Shown in pieces: positions 27,820 to 36,802 of a DNA stretch of 64,000 nt. The DNA comes from Rothia uropygialis (GTDB taxonomy: Bacteria > Actinomycetota > Actinomycetes > Actinomycetales > Micrococcaceae), in contig NZ_NOIS01000003.1 of NCBI RefSeq assembly GCF_004137765.1, positions 372,001 through 436,000 on the forward strand. The letters run 5' to 3'. Under the pieces are notes generated by a model. That model was not told the DNA's origin. It saw only the letters and a program-made list of their open reading frames with translations, and searched no databases. Every line of letters begins with the position of its first letter. Positions within the stretch are counted from its first letter, which is position 1. A program made the translations under genes and the position numbers.

Positions 27820-28456
27820 AAAATCTCTCTCCAATAATCAGTGCCAGAGTAGGCGAGGATTGCTCCGATTCAGGGGTCCGCACGTGGAGAAAGCTCAGTC
27901 AATTGGCCGCCCGGCGGCGGACACCGAGCCCGTGACGGGACACGATGGTTATCGGAATCACAGAGGTCACCGTATCAGCAGACAACCCCAGCACAGCAAA
28001 GCGTTAATTCGGCCGCCGTGGGCCTATGTTCAGTCCGCGGAGTTTCCCGGAAGAAGAACAGAGCACCAAAGTTTGCGAGATCGGTAACACTCCTGCAACG
28101 GAGGCTCCCATCGCCGCGCGCACCGGAAATGATGTCGAAATGCCGCCTATTAGACCTGCGAGCGCGCCAAGGCGAGGAGCATGATGATCAGTAGTGGCTG
28201 GCATCAAGCCAGCGGTTAGACAATTTCACGCGTCCCGGGACGATCGCAGGGCGGTCTCCTATTTCCTTGATCTTCCGCCCGAAGGTACTGGGAGATACCT
28301 CGGTAACGCCGAGTCGTCGTGGCGTCTCAGCGGAAAGCCGCGGGATTCTCGTTTAGAAGTTGTCGGAGTCCACCGCTCGTAACAGGAAGACGGTATCTAA
28401 TCGTGCCGCACCTGGGCCGCGTGCCGAGCCGAGGACGCTCTGGTGGTGACCGAACT
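27820..28456. other. Gene-poor stretch
   Basis: 637 bases with no confident gene. A minus-strand frame ending at 28004 (from an ATG near 28204) encodes about 66 residues with two hydrophobic patches (LGALAGLIGGISTSF, GASVAGVLPISQTLVL) but has no RBS and may be a remnant of a membrane protein. The part next to 27820 must carry the promoter of the carboxylate-carrier operon. Confidence 0.35.
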
Positions 28457-28660
28457 TCATCGACTCGCTGAGTCGTTACCGGATGGGCGCGCAAGCAGAG
28501 TCCCTGCGGCGCAACTGACGGCGATACCAAAAACCAACCATGCTAGCCAAATTCGTCCTGATGAAGCTTGGTCGAACAATCCGGGGAGCAGGAGAATGAA
28601 AACCCCGCCAGAGATTGCCAAACCGATGATGAAGCCAGCCACGGTGTATTTTTCAGACAT
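28457..28660 (-). CDS. Small two-helix membrane protein (hypothetical)
   Basis: A 67-residue protein with two clear membrane spans (residues ~5-27, TVAGFIIGLAISGGVFILLL, and ~38-58, WLAWLVFGIAVSCAAGTLLA) and a short charged tail. GAGGAAG lies seven bases before the ATG, which supports it as a real gene. I recognise no family. It stands alone between the debris region and the DHA2 transporter and shares its orientation. Confidence 0.65.
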   Translation of the reverse strand: MSEKYTVAGFIIGLAISGGVFILLLPGLFDQASSGRIWLAWLVFGIAVSCAAGTLLARPSGNDSASR

Positions 28661-28832
28661 CTCGCTTCCTCTCTACTTGAAGCAACTGACCGCGCGGCAG
28701 GAACTACCGGAACCTTCTACCCCAGGGTCGCACATGGTCAGTCCCTCTTGCTTTGGCAGACAGCTCGCCACTGACCGCAAGTGCTGATTCGAGGGGACAT
28801 ATCAGGACCGGAACGTGCCCACATGAGCCGGA

Positions 28833-30293
28833 TCACTGTCGCGCCTGCGATGACTCGTCCTGTGCACGGTTACGGGAGAGGACGATGCCGGCAGCGACGA
28901 TGAGTGCCGTGACAAGGGCCAGGGCTATACCGGCTACGGTGATAGCGGTGTCGAACTCGGTGTACTGGTGCTCAGTCCAATTCCCGGCCGCCAAGGTGCC
29001 GGTGAACAGGGCGGTCAGGATAGTACCGGCCAAAGCCAGCCCAATCGAGGCGCCAACCTGCCCGGCCGTATCAGCCAGGGCTGCTCCGACGGTGGTGCGA
29101 TCTTCAGGCAGTCCTCGCATAACGTTCGTACCGGCGACGACTCCGACGATACGCATCCCGGTGGCAACCAAGACGAGTGCGGCGGCGATCCACGCGTACC
29201 CGCGTGTGCCGAGCAGCCCGTAGACGGCGAGTCCTGCGACTATGACGCTTGAGGAGTACCAGGCCGCTCTCGTCATCCCGGCACGAGCGATCAGGGGGCC
29301 GACCAGAGCTCCGCCAGCAATGAGCACGATGACCTGCGGGAGCATACCCAGGGCTGCCCGTCCGGGGGTCCAATCAAATGCCAGCTGCAGGTGCAGTGTC
29401 ACCAGGTACCCCAGCGCCCCGGTCGCCAACGAAGCGGCGGCCTTGAACAGGACTCCGCTGGCCACCAGCGGTCGGGCGAGCAGCCCGAGATCGATCACTG
29501 GATGAGGGGTCCGGTGCTCACGTACGACGAACAGCACTGCCGCAACCACGGCACAAGCAATCGCCGCCCACGGCCAGACCGATGTGGAGCCGGCTTCGGT
29601 GAACAGCGTCGGGACAAGGAGGACCACCATGATCGTGACCGTGCCTAGCAGGGAGCCGGCGAAGTCTATGGGAGCGCGGTGAAGCTCGTCTGGGCGATCG
29701 GCGGGAATGCCGCTGCGGATACCGATCATGGCGAGAACGGCGATGGGGGCATTGATCGCCAGGAGTGCCTGCCAGGGTGCCAGGGCCAGGATGAAACCGC
29801 CGGCAATCGGGCCGATGGCCATGCCGATCAGCCCGACCGTGGAGATGATGTTCATGCTTCGGACGCGCAATTCGTCGGCATCGAACAGGCGGAAAGCCAG
29901 AGCCATCGACCCTGGTGCGGTCATGGCCGCGGCTATACCTGTGATTGCTCGAATCACGATAAGCTGCCACACCGCCGTCACCAGCAGGGTCGACAGGCTA
30001 GCCACAGCCAGGATGATCAAGCCCACGAGCATCATCCTGCGTCGACCGAAGCGATCAGCCAGGGCGCCGAGTGCGATCATGAGCCCGCCGAAGATCACGG
30101 TATAGGTCAGCGTGATCCACTCCAGAGCGGCCCCCGAGGCGTGAAGGCGCCGTCCGATGGTCGGCAACGCAACATTGAGGATCGAGTTGTCGAGCATCTC
30201 GATCAGGAACACGGCGGCCAGTCCGGCCAATGGCAACCAGGATCCGCGCACTGACGACGGACGGGCCGGGATGAGGTGGTAGGGCGAAGTCAT
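28833..30293 (-). CDS. DHA2-family MFS drug efflux transporter (EmrB/QacA/Mmr-like)
   Basis: A 486-residue, 14-helix proton antiporter. Motif D1-like IEMLDNSILNVALPTIGRRL at ~32-51, motif A GALADRFGRRRMMLVG, and motif C-like VGLIGMAIGPIAGGFI are all visible. Family members extrude drugs, dyes and antibiotics. Expression looks regulated post-transcriptionally: the RBS AAGGAG is entirely inside a 12-bp perfect inverted repeat (30294-30323) whose last base abuts the start codon, and a TTGACG-N18-TACTCT promoter lies about 110-120 bases upstream. No TetR/MarR gene is adjacent. Confidence 0.93.
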   Translation of the reverse strand: MTSPYHLIPARPSSVRGSWLPLAGLAAVFLIEMLDNSILNVALPTIGRRLHASGAALEWITLTYTVIFGGLMIALGALADRFGRRRMMLVGLIILAVASLSTLLVTAVWQLIVIRAITGIAAAMTAPGSMALAFRLFDADELRVRSMNIISTVGLIGMAIGPIAGGFILALAPWQALLAINAPIAVLAMIGIRSGIPADRPDELHRAPIDFAGSLLGTVTIMVVLLVPTLFTEAGSTSVWPWAAIACAVVAAVLFVVREHRTPHPVIDLGLLARPLVASGVLFKAAASLATGALGYLVTLHLQLAFDWTPGRAALGMLPQVIVLIAGGALVGPLIARAGMTRAAWYSSSVIVAGLAVYGLLGTRGYAWIAAALVLVATGMRIVGVVAGTNVMRGLPEDRTTVGAALADTAGQVGASIGLALAGTILTALFTGTLAAGNWTEHQYTEFDTAITVAGIALALVTALIVAAGIVLSRNRAQDESSQARQ

Positions 30294-30323
30294 GTCACTC
30301 CTTCAATGAGATGAAGGAGTGAC
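30294..30323 (-). promoter_or_regulatory. RBS-sequestering inverted repeat at the DHA2 start codon
   Basis: Twelve bases (GTCACTCCTTCA in plus orientation, 30294-30305) pair without mismatch with 30312-30323 around a six-base loop. In the mRNA the downstream arm is TGAAGGAGTGAC, directly followed by the ATG, so the Shine-Dalgarno sequence would be hidden. As DNA it is also a 30-bp palindrome suitable for a dimeric repressor. Confidence 0.8.
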
Positions 30324-30371
30324 GACGCCGGTGCGCCGTGTGTACTCGCTGCACCGAGCCGTGCAATTCAC
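30303..30371 (-). other. Possible 22-codon leader peptide reading into the hairpin
   Basis: In the leader of the DHA2 mRNA a GTG at 30371 opens a frame reading VNCTARCSEYTRRTGVVTPS then SH, whose TGA stop lies inside the hairpin. Translation through it would open the stem, as in attenuation of erm/cat-type resistance genes. No convincing RBS precedes the GTG, so this is tentative. Confidence 0.3.
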
Positions 30372-30412
30372 TCCGGCGACAAGGTGGTGCAGGTTTCTAC
30401 CCCAATGCGGCC

Positions 30413-30442
30413 AGAGTAGAGCGCGGTGCGACGGGCCGTCAA
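30413..30442 (-). promoter_or_regulatory. Sigma-70-type promoter of the DHA2 gene
   Basis: On the minus strand TTGACG (30442-30437) and TACTCT (30418-30413) are separated by 18 bases. Transcription starting just downstream would give a leader of roughly 110 bases before the ATG at 30293. The remaining intergenic sequence up to 30769 holds no gene I can support. Confidence 0.55.
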
Positions 30443-30769
30443 GCCGGTGACCAGGTCACAGAGGCTGCAGCTCACGCGCCCTCCGGCTGACCCCGAACCG
30501 TCGCCCGCGGTGTCTTGAGACGGATCGCCGGCAGCTCATGCAGCATTGTATGGCAGACCCGCCGCGTCAGGTTGTGCAGGCACGAGAGGCCAAGGTCACG
30601 ACTGTTCTTCCTGCGAGGTCGACGGTACCGATACTCCGGGGTGGGACTCCGACGTTTCCTCATCACACTTGTCATCGTGGCACTTGCCTATCAACGGCAA
30701 TTGCCACTACCGAAATTCGGTGTCCATAATCGACGGGCAAGGCCAAGCCGAGTTCGTTCCTTGTGGTGT

Positions 30770-31531
30770 TTAGCGTCTGCGACGTTGCAGGGAAAGCAAC
30801 GATTGCAGATCGCTGGAGGCCTGCTTGCACTGTGCAATCAGTGTTGAATCGACGACCAGATCGCCTCGCGTGGCGACAGAGATGGCGCCGAGCGGGTCGT
30901 CTTTGACCAGCACAGGAACCGCCAGAGCGGAAACCGCTTCATCATATTCTCCGTGAGTCGAGCAATACCCGGCCTTCACGATCTTTCGAAACTCTTGCTC
31001 AAGCTGTAATGGATCGGTTGTAGTTGTGGCGGTGAACTTGGCCATCGGCCGACCTGTGACAAACCGAGCCCGTGCCTTCTCGGGCAACTGCGCGTAGTAG
31101 ACCTTAGAAATCGCGCCGGCGTGGGCGGGGAACAACTCCCCTCCCATCGGATATCCACGCAGAGCGCCTTCCTTGCCATCGCAAGCAACGAGGGAGCGCA
31201 TGTGGGCATGATCAGGCACAGCAAACGTCGCTACTAAGCCCGTGGTTGCGGCCAGATCGATGATGATTGGCTCAGCGAACCTCTTGAGAGAACTCGCCCG
31301 ATTCCAGGCCTTGGTGAGCTGGAGTACGGCTGTTCCCAGGTAGTAACGCCTGGTCTGGTCGTCGCGACGCAGGAATTGGAGCTCACACAGTGTGTTAATG
31401 GCACGCTGCGCTGTCGATGTGCTGCAACCCAAACGTCTAGCGAGCTCCGAAACCCCCAGACTGTCGCGTTCTGCGTCGAAGGCCAGCAAGGCCTCTAAAG
31501 CATGGGCGGCTCCGTGAACTCGTTCCACCAT
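30770..31531 (-). CDS. IclR-family transcriptional regulator
   Basis: A 253-residue regulator. The winged helix is in residues ~5-70 (ALEALLAFDAERDSLGVSEL, ARRLGCSTSTAQRAINTL) and the GAF-like effector domain follows, with the IclR C-terminal hallmarks KAGYCSTHGEYDEAVSALAV and PVLVKDDPLGAISVAT. It is divergent from the aminotransferase-peptidase E-DUF1177-OPT operon with 99 bases between the starts, and is the probable regulator of that operon. The effector is unknown; a peptide degradation product is a reasonable guess. Confidence 0.92.
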   Translation of the reverse strand: MVERVHGAAHALEALLAFDAERDSLGVSELARRLGCSTSTAQRAINTLCELQFLRRDDQTRRYYLGTAVLQLTKAWNRASSLKRFAEPIIIDLAATTGLVATFAVPDHAHMRSLVACDGKEGALRGYPMGGELFPAHAGAISKVYYAQLPEKARARFVTGRPMAKFTATTTTDPLQLEQEFRKIVKAGYCSTHGEYDEAVSALAVPVLVKDDPLGAISVATRGDLVVDSTLIAQCKQASSDLQSLLSLQRRRR

Positions 31532-31630
31532 GATGTCTTATCCCTCTCTCCGGGAAACTGTGGCATGGCTAGTGTTGCCCAGATCATACTTTTGTTCAAG
31601 AACTCAAGAACCACAGATAAAGGTGGATCC

Positions 31631-32830
31631 GTGAAGTGGCAACGCGTGAGAGATGAGACCCCAGTAACCAAGCGATACGCATATTTCGATACGGCGGCCG
31701 CTGCACCACCTGTCAGAAGTGCCGTACAGGCAATGACTGACTACCTTGCCAAGACGGTGGACTCTGGTCCGTACCTGCCGTCATTGAGAGCAGAGATTTA
31801 CCGAAAGATCGAAGACATACGGGGCAAAACCGCACAGTTTATCGGCGCAGAACCAGAGGAAATCGCTTTCACTCGCAACGGTACGGAATCGATTTCCTTG
31901 GTCGGCCGAGGAATTGCGTGGAAGGCAGGCGATGAACTGATCCTGCCTGACACGGAGATGCTCAGCAACGTTGCCGTCTGGCGCCAGTTGGAGTCGGAAA
32001 CCGGCATTCGAATCATTACCGTCAAGGCAGATGAACACGGTCTGATTGATCCCGAGTCGGTTGCACACGCCATCACCGAACGCACCAGGCTCATAAGTTT
32101 TGTCTTCCTGTCCAACGTTACCGGCGCCGTGCAACCAGTTGCGCAAATATGTCAGGTGGCCCGCAGAGCTGGAATTCTCACTCACGTGGATGCGGCGCAA
32201 TCTTTGGGGATGATCCCCACCGACATCAACCAAATCGGTTGCGATTTCCTCTCGGCGTGTACCAGGAAGGGCCTTCGATCTGTTGAAGGGTCCGGCATCT
32301 TGTACGTCAGGCAAGAACATATTTCGAGTCTCTCTCCCGCACTTGCTGGTTGGTGGAACGCCTCAATAGGCGAGGACGGCGGAATCGGGTTCCCGGACAC
32401 TGCTCGTCGTTTCGAGGCAGGATCCCCCAACGTGCCTGTCATCCTGGCCCTTGAAAAGGCCATTGACTACGCGGAGAGCATCGGTGTCGCGGACATCGAG
32501 GCGCAGGTGCGGGAACTGACCGAATATGCCGTGACAAAAATTCGATCCATCGACGGGGCATCTGTTTATGGCCCCCTGGATTCCGCGCATCGCTTGGGCA
32601 TCATCCCATTCAACGTTGCTGGAATCGACCCGGCCGAACTGGTATCAGCCCTGGAAGAACAGGGCATCATCATCGAGTCCGGGCACTTCATGGCCACGTC
32701 GATTCTGAAGGCCTATGGGATCGAGACGATGGCGCGAGCATCCTTGCACTACTTCAATTCCCCGACAGAGATCGACCGCATGATCTCGATTATCGAATCA
32801 TTTCTCGAGAAGGAACGAGGCATGCACTGA
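31631..32830 (+). CDS. Class V aminotransferase-fold PLP enzyme (cysteine desulfurase/isopenicillin N epimerase-like)
   Basis: A 399-residue PLP enzyme. Fold-type I features: YFDTAAAAPPVRSAV at the N-terminus, TRNGTESISLV for phosphate binding, ILTHVDAAQSLGMIP with Asp187 to hold the pyridine nitrogen, and the Schiff-base Lys likely Lys213 in ACTRKGLRSVEGSG, where typical members have SGHK. No Cys-containing desulfurase loop is obvious, so a lyase, epimerase or transaminase role is more likely. GTG start at 31631 follows AAGGTGG; upstream ATGs lie in the promoter. The stop overlaps the start of the peptidase E gene by one base. Confidence 0.88.
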   Translation: MKWQRVRDETPVTKRYAYFDTAAAAPPVRSAVQAMTDYLAKTVDSGPYLPSLRAEIYRKIEDIRGKTAQFIGAEPEEIAFTRNGTESISLVGRGIAWKAGDELILPDTEMLSNVAVWRQLESETGIRIITVKADEHGLIDPESVAHAITERTRLISFVFLSNVTGAVQPVAQICQVARRAGILTHVDAAQSLGMIPTDINQIGCDFLSACTRKGLRSVEGSGILYVRQEHISSLSPALAGWWNASIGEDGGIGFPDTARRFEAGSPNVPVILALEKAIDYAESIGVADIEAQVRELTEYAVTKIRSIDGASVYGPLDSAHRLGIIPFNVAGIDPAELVSALEEQGIIIESGHFMATSILKAYGIETMARASLHYFNSPTEIDRMISIIESFLEKERGMH

Positions 32831-33555
32831 TGGCAAATGCAATGCTGATGAGCAGCTCTAAAAAAGACGACTTGGGCTACCTCGAACATGCCTCCAGTCA
32901 GCTAAGAACCCTGCTGGGCAGCGGACCAAGGGATGTCCTCTATGTTCCGTATGCGGCGATTACGCCGACCTACGACGAATACGAAGCTCTTGCTGCCGAA
33001 CCGTTCTCACAGCTTGGCTATACGATTCGCTCTATCCATCACGAACCGGATCCTCTCCGCGCAGTAGCTGAAGCGGGAGCAATCGCGGTGGCCGGCGGTA
33101 ATACCTTCGCGTTGCTGAATCGTCTCTATCAGGAAAGTCTCGTCGATCCGATCCGACGCAGGGTAATGGACGAGGGCATCCCATACGTCGGTTGGAGCGC
33201 GGGGACGAATGTGGCTACGGCGAGCATCCGAACGTCCAATGACATGCCGATCGTGCAACCGCCGTCCTTCGTGGGCCTGGGCTTAGTTCCCTTCCAGATC
33301 AATCCTCATTTCGTTTCCGGCAAACCGGCCGGTCACAACGGTGAAAGCCGTGAAGAACGGCTGACCGAGTTCGTAACCCTGAACCGTGACGAGGAGGTCC
33401 TGGCCCTATATGAAGGTTGCGCTCTCCACGTCCAGGAAGACACCGGAACCATTATCGGTGACCGTGAGGGGATTGTGTTCAGCAACAACGCCCAGCCCAG
33501 AACGATCGCTGTCGGGGAAATGTTTAGTCTTGGCGAAATCAAGGGGAAGAAATGA
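32830..33555 (+). CDS. Peptidase E-like serine peptidase (family S51)
   Basis: A 241-residue cytoplasmic peptidase of the PepE/cyanophycinase family. The nucleophile elbow is VGWSAGTNVA with Ser123; Asp138 (SNDMP) and His160 (FQINPHF) follow at the spacing of the Salmonella aspartyl dipeptidase PepE catalytic residues as I remember them. Upstream VAGGNTFALL is the oxyanion/GGN motif. PepE cleaves Asp-X dipeptides. It is coupled on both sides: its ATG overlaps the aminotransferase stop and its stop overlaps the DUF1177 start by four bases. Confidence 0.92.
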   Translation: MANAMLMSSSKKDDLGYLEHASSQLRTLLGSGPRDVLYVPYAAITPTYDEYEALAAEPFSQLGYTIRSIHHEPDPLRAVAEAGAIAVAGGNTFALLNRLYQESLVDPIRRRVMDEGIPYVGWSAGTNVATASIRTSNDMPIVQPPSFVGLGLVPFQINPHFVSGKPAGHNGESREERLTEFVTLNRDEEVLALYEGCALHVQEDTGTIIGDREGIVFSNNAQPRTIAVGEMFSLGEIKGKK

Positions 33556-34505
33556 GCATCAAAGAAGTTTCAGAAGTCATCAACCTCATCGACGACCCGA
33601 GCCTTAACGGAGCAGGGGCGAAAAAACTCTTGGACTCTGCTGGTGCCAAAGGGTGCACCATAACGGTTGATTCCGTTCCCTACGATGATCCGGATCTGCC
33701 ATTCAAGTGCGACTTCGTCAAAGTCGTTATTCCGGGAAGCAACGGCAAAACCCATGGGGGGAAACAACGAACGCTAGGTATCATCGGTCGTTTGGGAGCC
33801 CAGCAAGCTCAACCTGAGCGCACAGGCATGGTCTCCGACGCCGACGGATCCATTGTCGCCCTGGCGCTTGCGCTGAAGCTCCTTCGCATGCACGAAGCCG
33901 GAGCCATACTTCAGGGTGACGTCATCATCACCACCCACGTCGCCACGCACGTGTCGATTAAGGAACACAAACCGGTAGATTTCATGGGCTCGCCCCTAAG
34001 CTCCGCGAAAATGAACGATCACGAGGTCGACAAGACCATGGACGCGATCCTTTCCGTGGATACCTCCAAAGGCAACAAAATCATCAATCACCGCGGGATT
34101 GCCATCTCCGCGACGGCGAAGCAAGGCTACATTCTGCCGGTCGCACCCGATCTGGTGAGCATCTTGGAGAACGCGACGGGAGAACCCGCATTCACTTTCC
34201 CCGTATCGCTCCAGGACATCACTCCCTATGAGAACGGGTTCTACCACTTCAACTCGATCATGCAGCCACATGTTGCGACAGGTGCCCCGGTCATTGGACT
34301 CGCGCTGACAGCCAAGGCCGCCGTTCCCGGGAGCGTGACGGGCGCAAGCTATCCGGACGCAATTCTGGACGCGGTTCGATTCGGACTCGAGACCGCCGTT
34401 CAGTTCACCTGGGGCCGTGCTGAGTTCTTCGACTTTGCCGAATTCGAAAAACTGCAAACGCAGTACGGATCCTTGAAGCAATTCCAAACCACAGGCAAGA
34501 AATAG
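33552..34505 (+). CDS. DUF1177 family protein
   Basis: A 317-residue protein matching the DUF1177 family in length and motifs I recall (IPGSNGKTHGG near 59-69, VITTHVATHV, PVDFMGSP, SVDTSKGNKI). It has no signal peptide or membrane span. Conserved His/Asp-rich segments suggest a metal-dependent hydrolase or an enzyme of the metallopeptidase type, but the function is not established. It sits between peptidase E and an OPT transporter, with a four-base overlap to the former, so it most likely acts on the imported peptide or peptide-like compound. Confidence 0.85.
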   Translation: MSIKEVSEVINLIDDPSLNGAGAKKLLDSAGAKGCTITVDSVPYDDPDLPFKCDFVKVVIPGSNGKTHGGKQRTLGIIGRLGAQQAQPERTGMVSDADGSIVALALALKLLRMHEAGAILQGDVIITTHVATHVSIKEHKPVDFMGSPLSSAKMNDHEVDKTMDAILSVDTSKGNKIINHRGIAISATAKQGYILPVAPDLVSILENATGEPAFTFPVSLQDITPYENGFYHFNSIMQPHVATGAPVIGLALTAKAAVPGSVTGASYPDAILDAVRFGLETAVQFTWGRAEFFDFAEFEKLQTQYGSLKQFQTTGKK

Positions 34506-34528
34506 CCCCGGACACAGGAGTGAGCGAC

Positions 34529-36163
34529 GTGGTTGAGAACAAGGTTGCCCCGGAAGGCAACGAAACGCGGCACCCCGGAGCCTTCGAGCCCGTCGTGCTT
34601 ATACCCACCATTATTCTGAGTGTTCTTGGCGCCATCGTAGGGTTGAACCTGATTACTACGCTGGGAATCTCCGCAAATACCAGCATCATCGGCGCAGTGA
34701 TTGCCATGCTGCTGGGCAGGATTTCCTTCTTCGGGTTGTCCAAGCTCCGCAGTGAAAATCGACAGAACCTGGTGCAATCGGCTGTTTCGGCCTCGACATT
34801 CGCGGCAGCAAACGGTCTTTTGGCACCCATCGCTATTCCATTCGCGCTGGGGATGCCTGAGCTCGTTTGGCCCATGCTGCTCGGAGCCTCGATAGGTGTG
34901 CTGGTAGATGTCTTTGTCCTGTTCAAGGTCTACGGGTCGAAGCTCTTTCCGGCATCCAACGCCTGGCCGCCAGGAACCGCGGCGGCCGAGACCATTAAGG
35001 CGGGCTCACGTGGGGGCAGACGCGCGCTTATCCTCGCCGCTGGCACCGCGGTAGGTATCGGAGGGTCATTCTTTTCTCTGCCCATGTCCGCTGCAGGTGT
35101 GGCCCTTATCGGCAATATGTGGTCCCTGACGATGTTCGGAATTGGCTTGCTGATTGCCCAGTACGCACCTGCCCTGTTCCAAGTGGACCTGACGGCGCTG
35201 TACATACCACACGGGCTGATGATCGGGGCCGGCATCGTCGCTCTGTTTCAAGTGCTGTGGATCATCTTCGGCTCGCGAAGCAAGTCGGCGCAAAAGCGTG
35301 AGGCAGTAGTATCGAAAGCTGCCAAGGCGGATCCGTCCATGAAGTACACGGTTAATCCCCAACAGTTAGCTCGGGCCTTTGGCTTTGGGTACTTGGCATT
35401 CGTGGCGGGAGCGGTGATTCTCACCGGCTTCGCGGGCGTTCTAGAAGGACTGCCGTGGTTGGAAATTCTGGGTCTGGTTCTGTTTGCCGGTTTGGCCGCG
35501 ATCATTCACGAACTGATCGTGGGCTTGGCTGCAATGCACGCGGGCTGGTTCCCGGCCTTTGCGGTTACTCTGATCTTCCTGGTTATCGGCCTGTTGATTC
35601 ACATTCCAGCCGCACCCCTGGTCTTGTTGGTGGCCTATTGCTCAGCGACCGGACCGGCTTTTGCTGATATGGGTTATGACTACAAGGCCGGATGGATCCT
35701 GCGGAGGGAACATCGTCCGTACACTGCATTCGAAATGGACGGCCGCAAGCAACAGCTGCAAGCGTCTGTGGTAGCAATCCTGATCTCCATCGGCATCGTT
35801 GCAATTTCATGGGACAACTTATTGAGCAGCGGCGCCATCCCGCCGACTTCCCAAGTCTTCGCCGACACCATCACAGCTGGTGTCAGTGACCCGTCCATTG
35901 GCAAGACAATGGCCCTGTGGGCCATACCGGGAGCGATCATTCAGCTTGTGGGCGGACCTCAGCGACAGCTGGGCGTATTGTTTGCAACGGGTTTGCTGGT
36001 GGCCTCGCCAAACGCTGGATGGCTGGTCCTCATCGGATTGCTTGGACGAAAGCTCTGGACCAAATGGCGCGGTGAAGAGGGTGAACGAGAGGTCGGTCTG
36101 GTTGGCGCTGGACTGATTGCTGGTGACTCGCTGTTCAACCTCGGCAAGATCATTCGGATTTGA
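34529..36163 (+). CDS. OPT-family oligopeptide transporter
   Basis: A 544-residue polytopic carrier with about 14 helices. OPT features: TFAAANGLLAPIAIPFALGM, FPASNAWPPGTAAAETIKA (the family NxxWPxGxA motif), and a late IVGLAAMHAGWFPAFAV. Bacterial OPT proteins of this short type carry di-/tripeptides, isoaspartyl-like peptides or metal chelates. GTG at 34529 was chosen because AGGAG is eight bases upstream; a GTG at 34520 overlaps that site. Last gene of the IclR-controlled operon; together with PepE and DUF1177 it points to uptake and cleavage of an unusual peptide. Confidence 0.9.
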   Translation: MVENKVAPEGNETRHPGAFEPVVLIPTIILSVLGAIVGLNLITTLGISANTSIIGAVIAMLLGRISFFGLSKLRSENRQNLVQSAVSASTFAAANGLLAPIAIPFALGMPELVWPMLLGASIGVLVDVFVLFKVYGSKLFPASNAWPPGTAAAETIKAGSRGGRRALILAAGTAVGIGGSFFSLPMSAAGVALIGNMWSLTMFGIGLLIAQYAPALFQVDLTALYIPHGLMIGAGIVALFQVLWIIFGSRSKSAQKREAVVSKAAKADPSMKYTVNPQQLARAFGFGYLAFVAGAVILTGFAGVLEGLPWLEILGLVLFAGLAAIIHELIVGLAAMHAGWFPAFAVTLIFLVIGLLIHIPAAPLVLLVAYCSATGPAFADMGYDYKAGWILRREHRPYTAFEMDGRKQQLQASVVAILISIGIVAISWDNLLSSGAIPPTSQVFADTITAGVSDPSIGKTMALWAIPGAIIQLVGGPQRQLGVLFATGLLVASPNAGWLVLIGLLGRKLWTKWRGEEGEREVGLVGAGLIAGDSLFNLGKIIRI

Positions 36164-36275
36164 TGCCTCTCCGACGATGCGATGTAGGCTCCAAGGTCAG
36201 GATTCATACCAAAATCATTTTGTAGCACCGTACCGGTACAGCCATTGTTACTGCCGAGAATGGCGCGAATCATGT

Positions 36276-36662
36276 GGGCACTCAAGATGGTGTCGTCCAC
36301 GCGATGGGTGCCACCGCTAGCTGGCTACAGGATCCGGTGGGTCGTACCGCCAAACCCGCAGTTCTTGAATTCCCATATAGTCCGACCGACCGGTTGCTGT
36401 TCCGCGTACTGGGGATGGCCGCCGATTTCGAGGCCGATTTGCTCCGTATTCGCACCCGTGAAGGAAGGGCCGTAGCCAAGGAAAATGGCCGGTTGCAGGG
36501 CGACAAGCCGAAATTCTCTCCGTCTCAGAAGAAACATCTGGTGTCGTTGCATTGCGGTGGGGGCATACGACCGAAGACATCACGGAACGGCTCGGCGCGG
36601 CCCGGTCCACGGTGTACAGAGCAATTCATCGGCCCGGTACCAGTCACACGGGGACTACCTGA
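36276..36662 (+). pseudogene. Broken serine recombinase/resolvase (C-terminal part)
   Basis: Translation from about 36370 reads PTDRLLFRVLGMAADFEADL then LRIRTREGRAVAKENGRLQG and KPKFSPSQKKHLVSLH, the E-helix and linker of resolvase/invertase proteins. A single frameshift near 36550-36563 breaks it; the next frame continues HTTEDITERLGAARSTVYRA then IHRPGTS to a TGA at 36660, the C-terminal helix-turn-helix. The catalytic Ser domain is missing. It marks a past mobile element just after the OPT operon. No intact terminal repeats were found. Confidence 0.85.
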
Positions 36663-36802
36663 GGACAACGGATAGTTCGATCAGTCCAAGGCTCACATGC
36701 GGGAATATCGCGAACGGTTCGAGGTTCTTGACGGAACAGCACATTCATGACTGGCGACCACTCGCCAGACGTAAGGGATCATCACGTTATTCGACGAAGC
36801 CC

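Noticed and set aside
30472-30675. 67-residue Arg-rich minus-strand frame upstream of the DHA2 promoter
   Set aside because: Composition is that of noncoding GC-rich sequence, no RBS, no recognisable motif.
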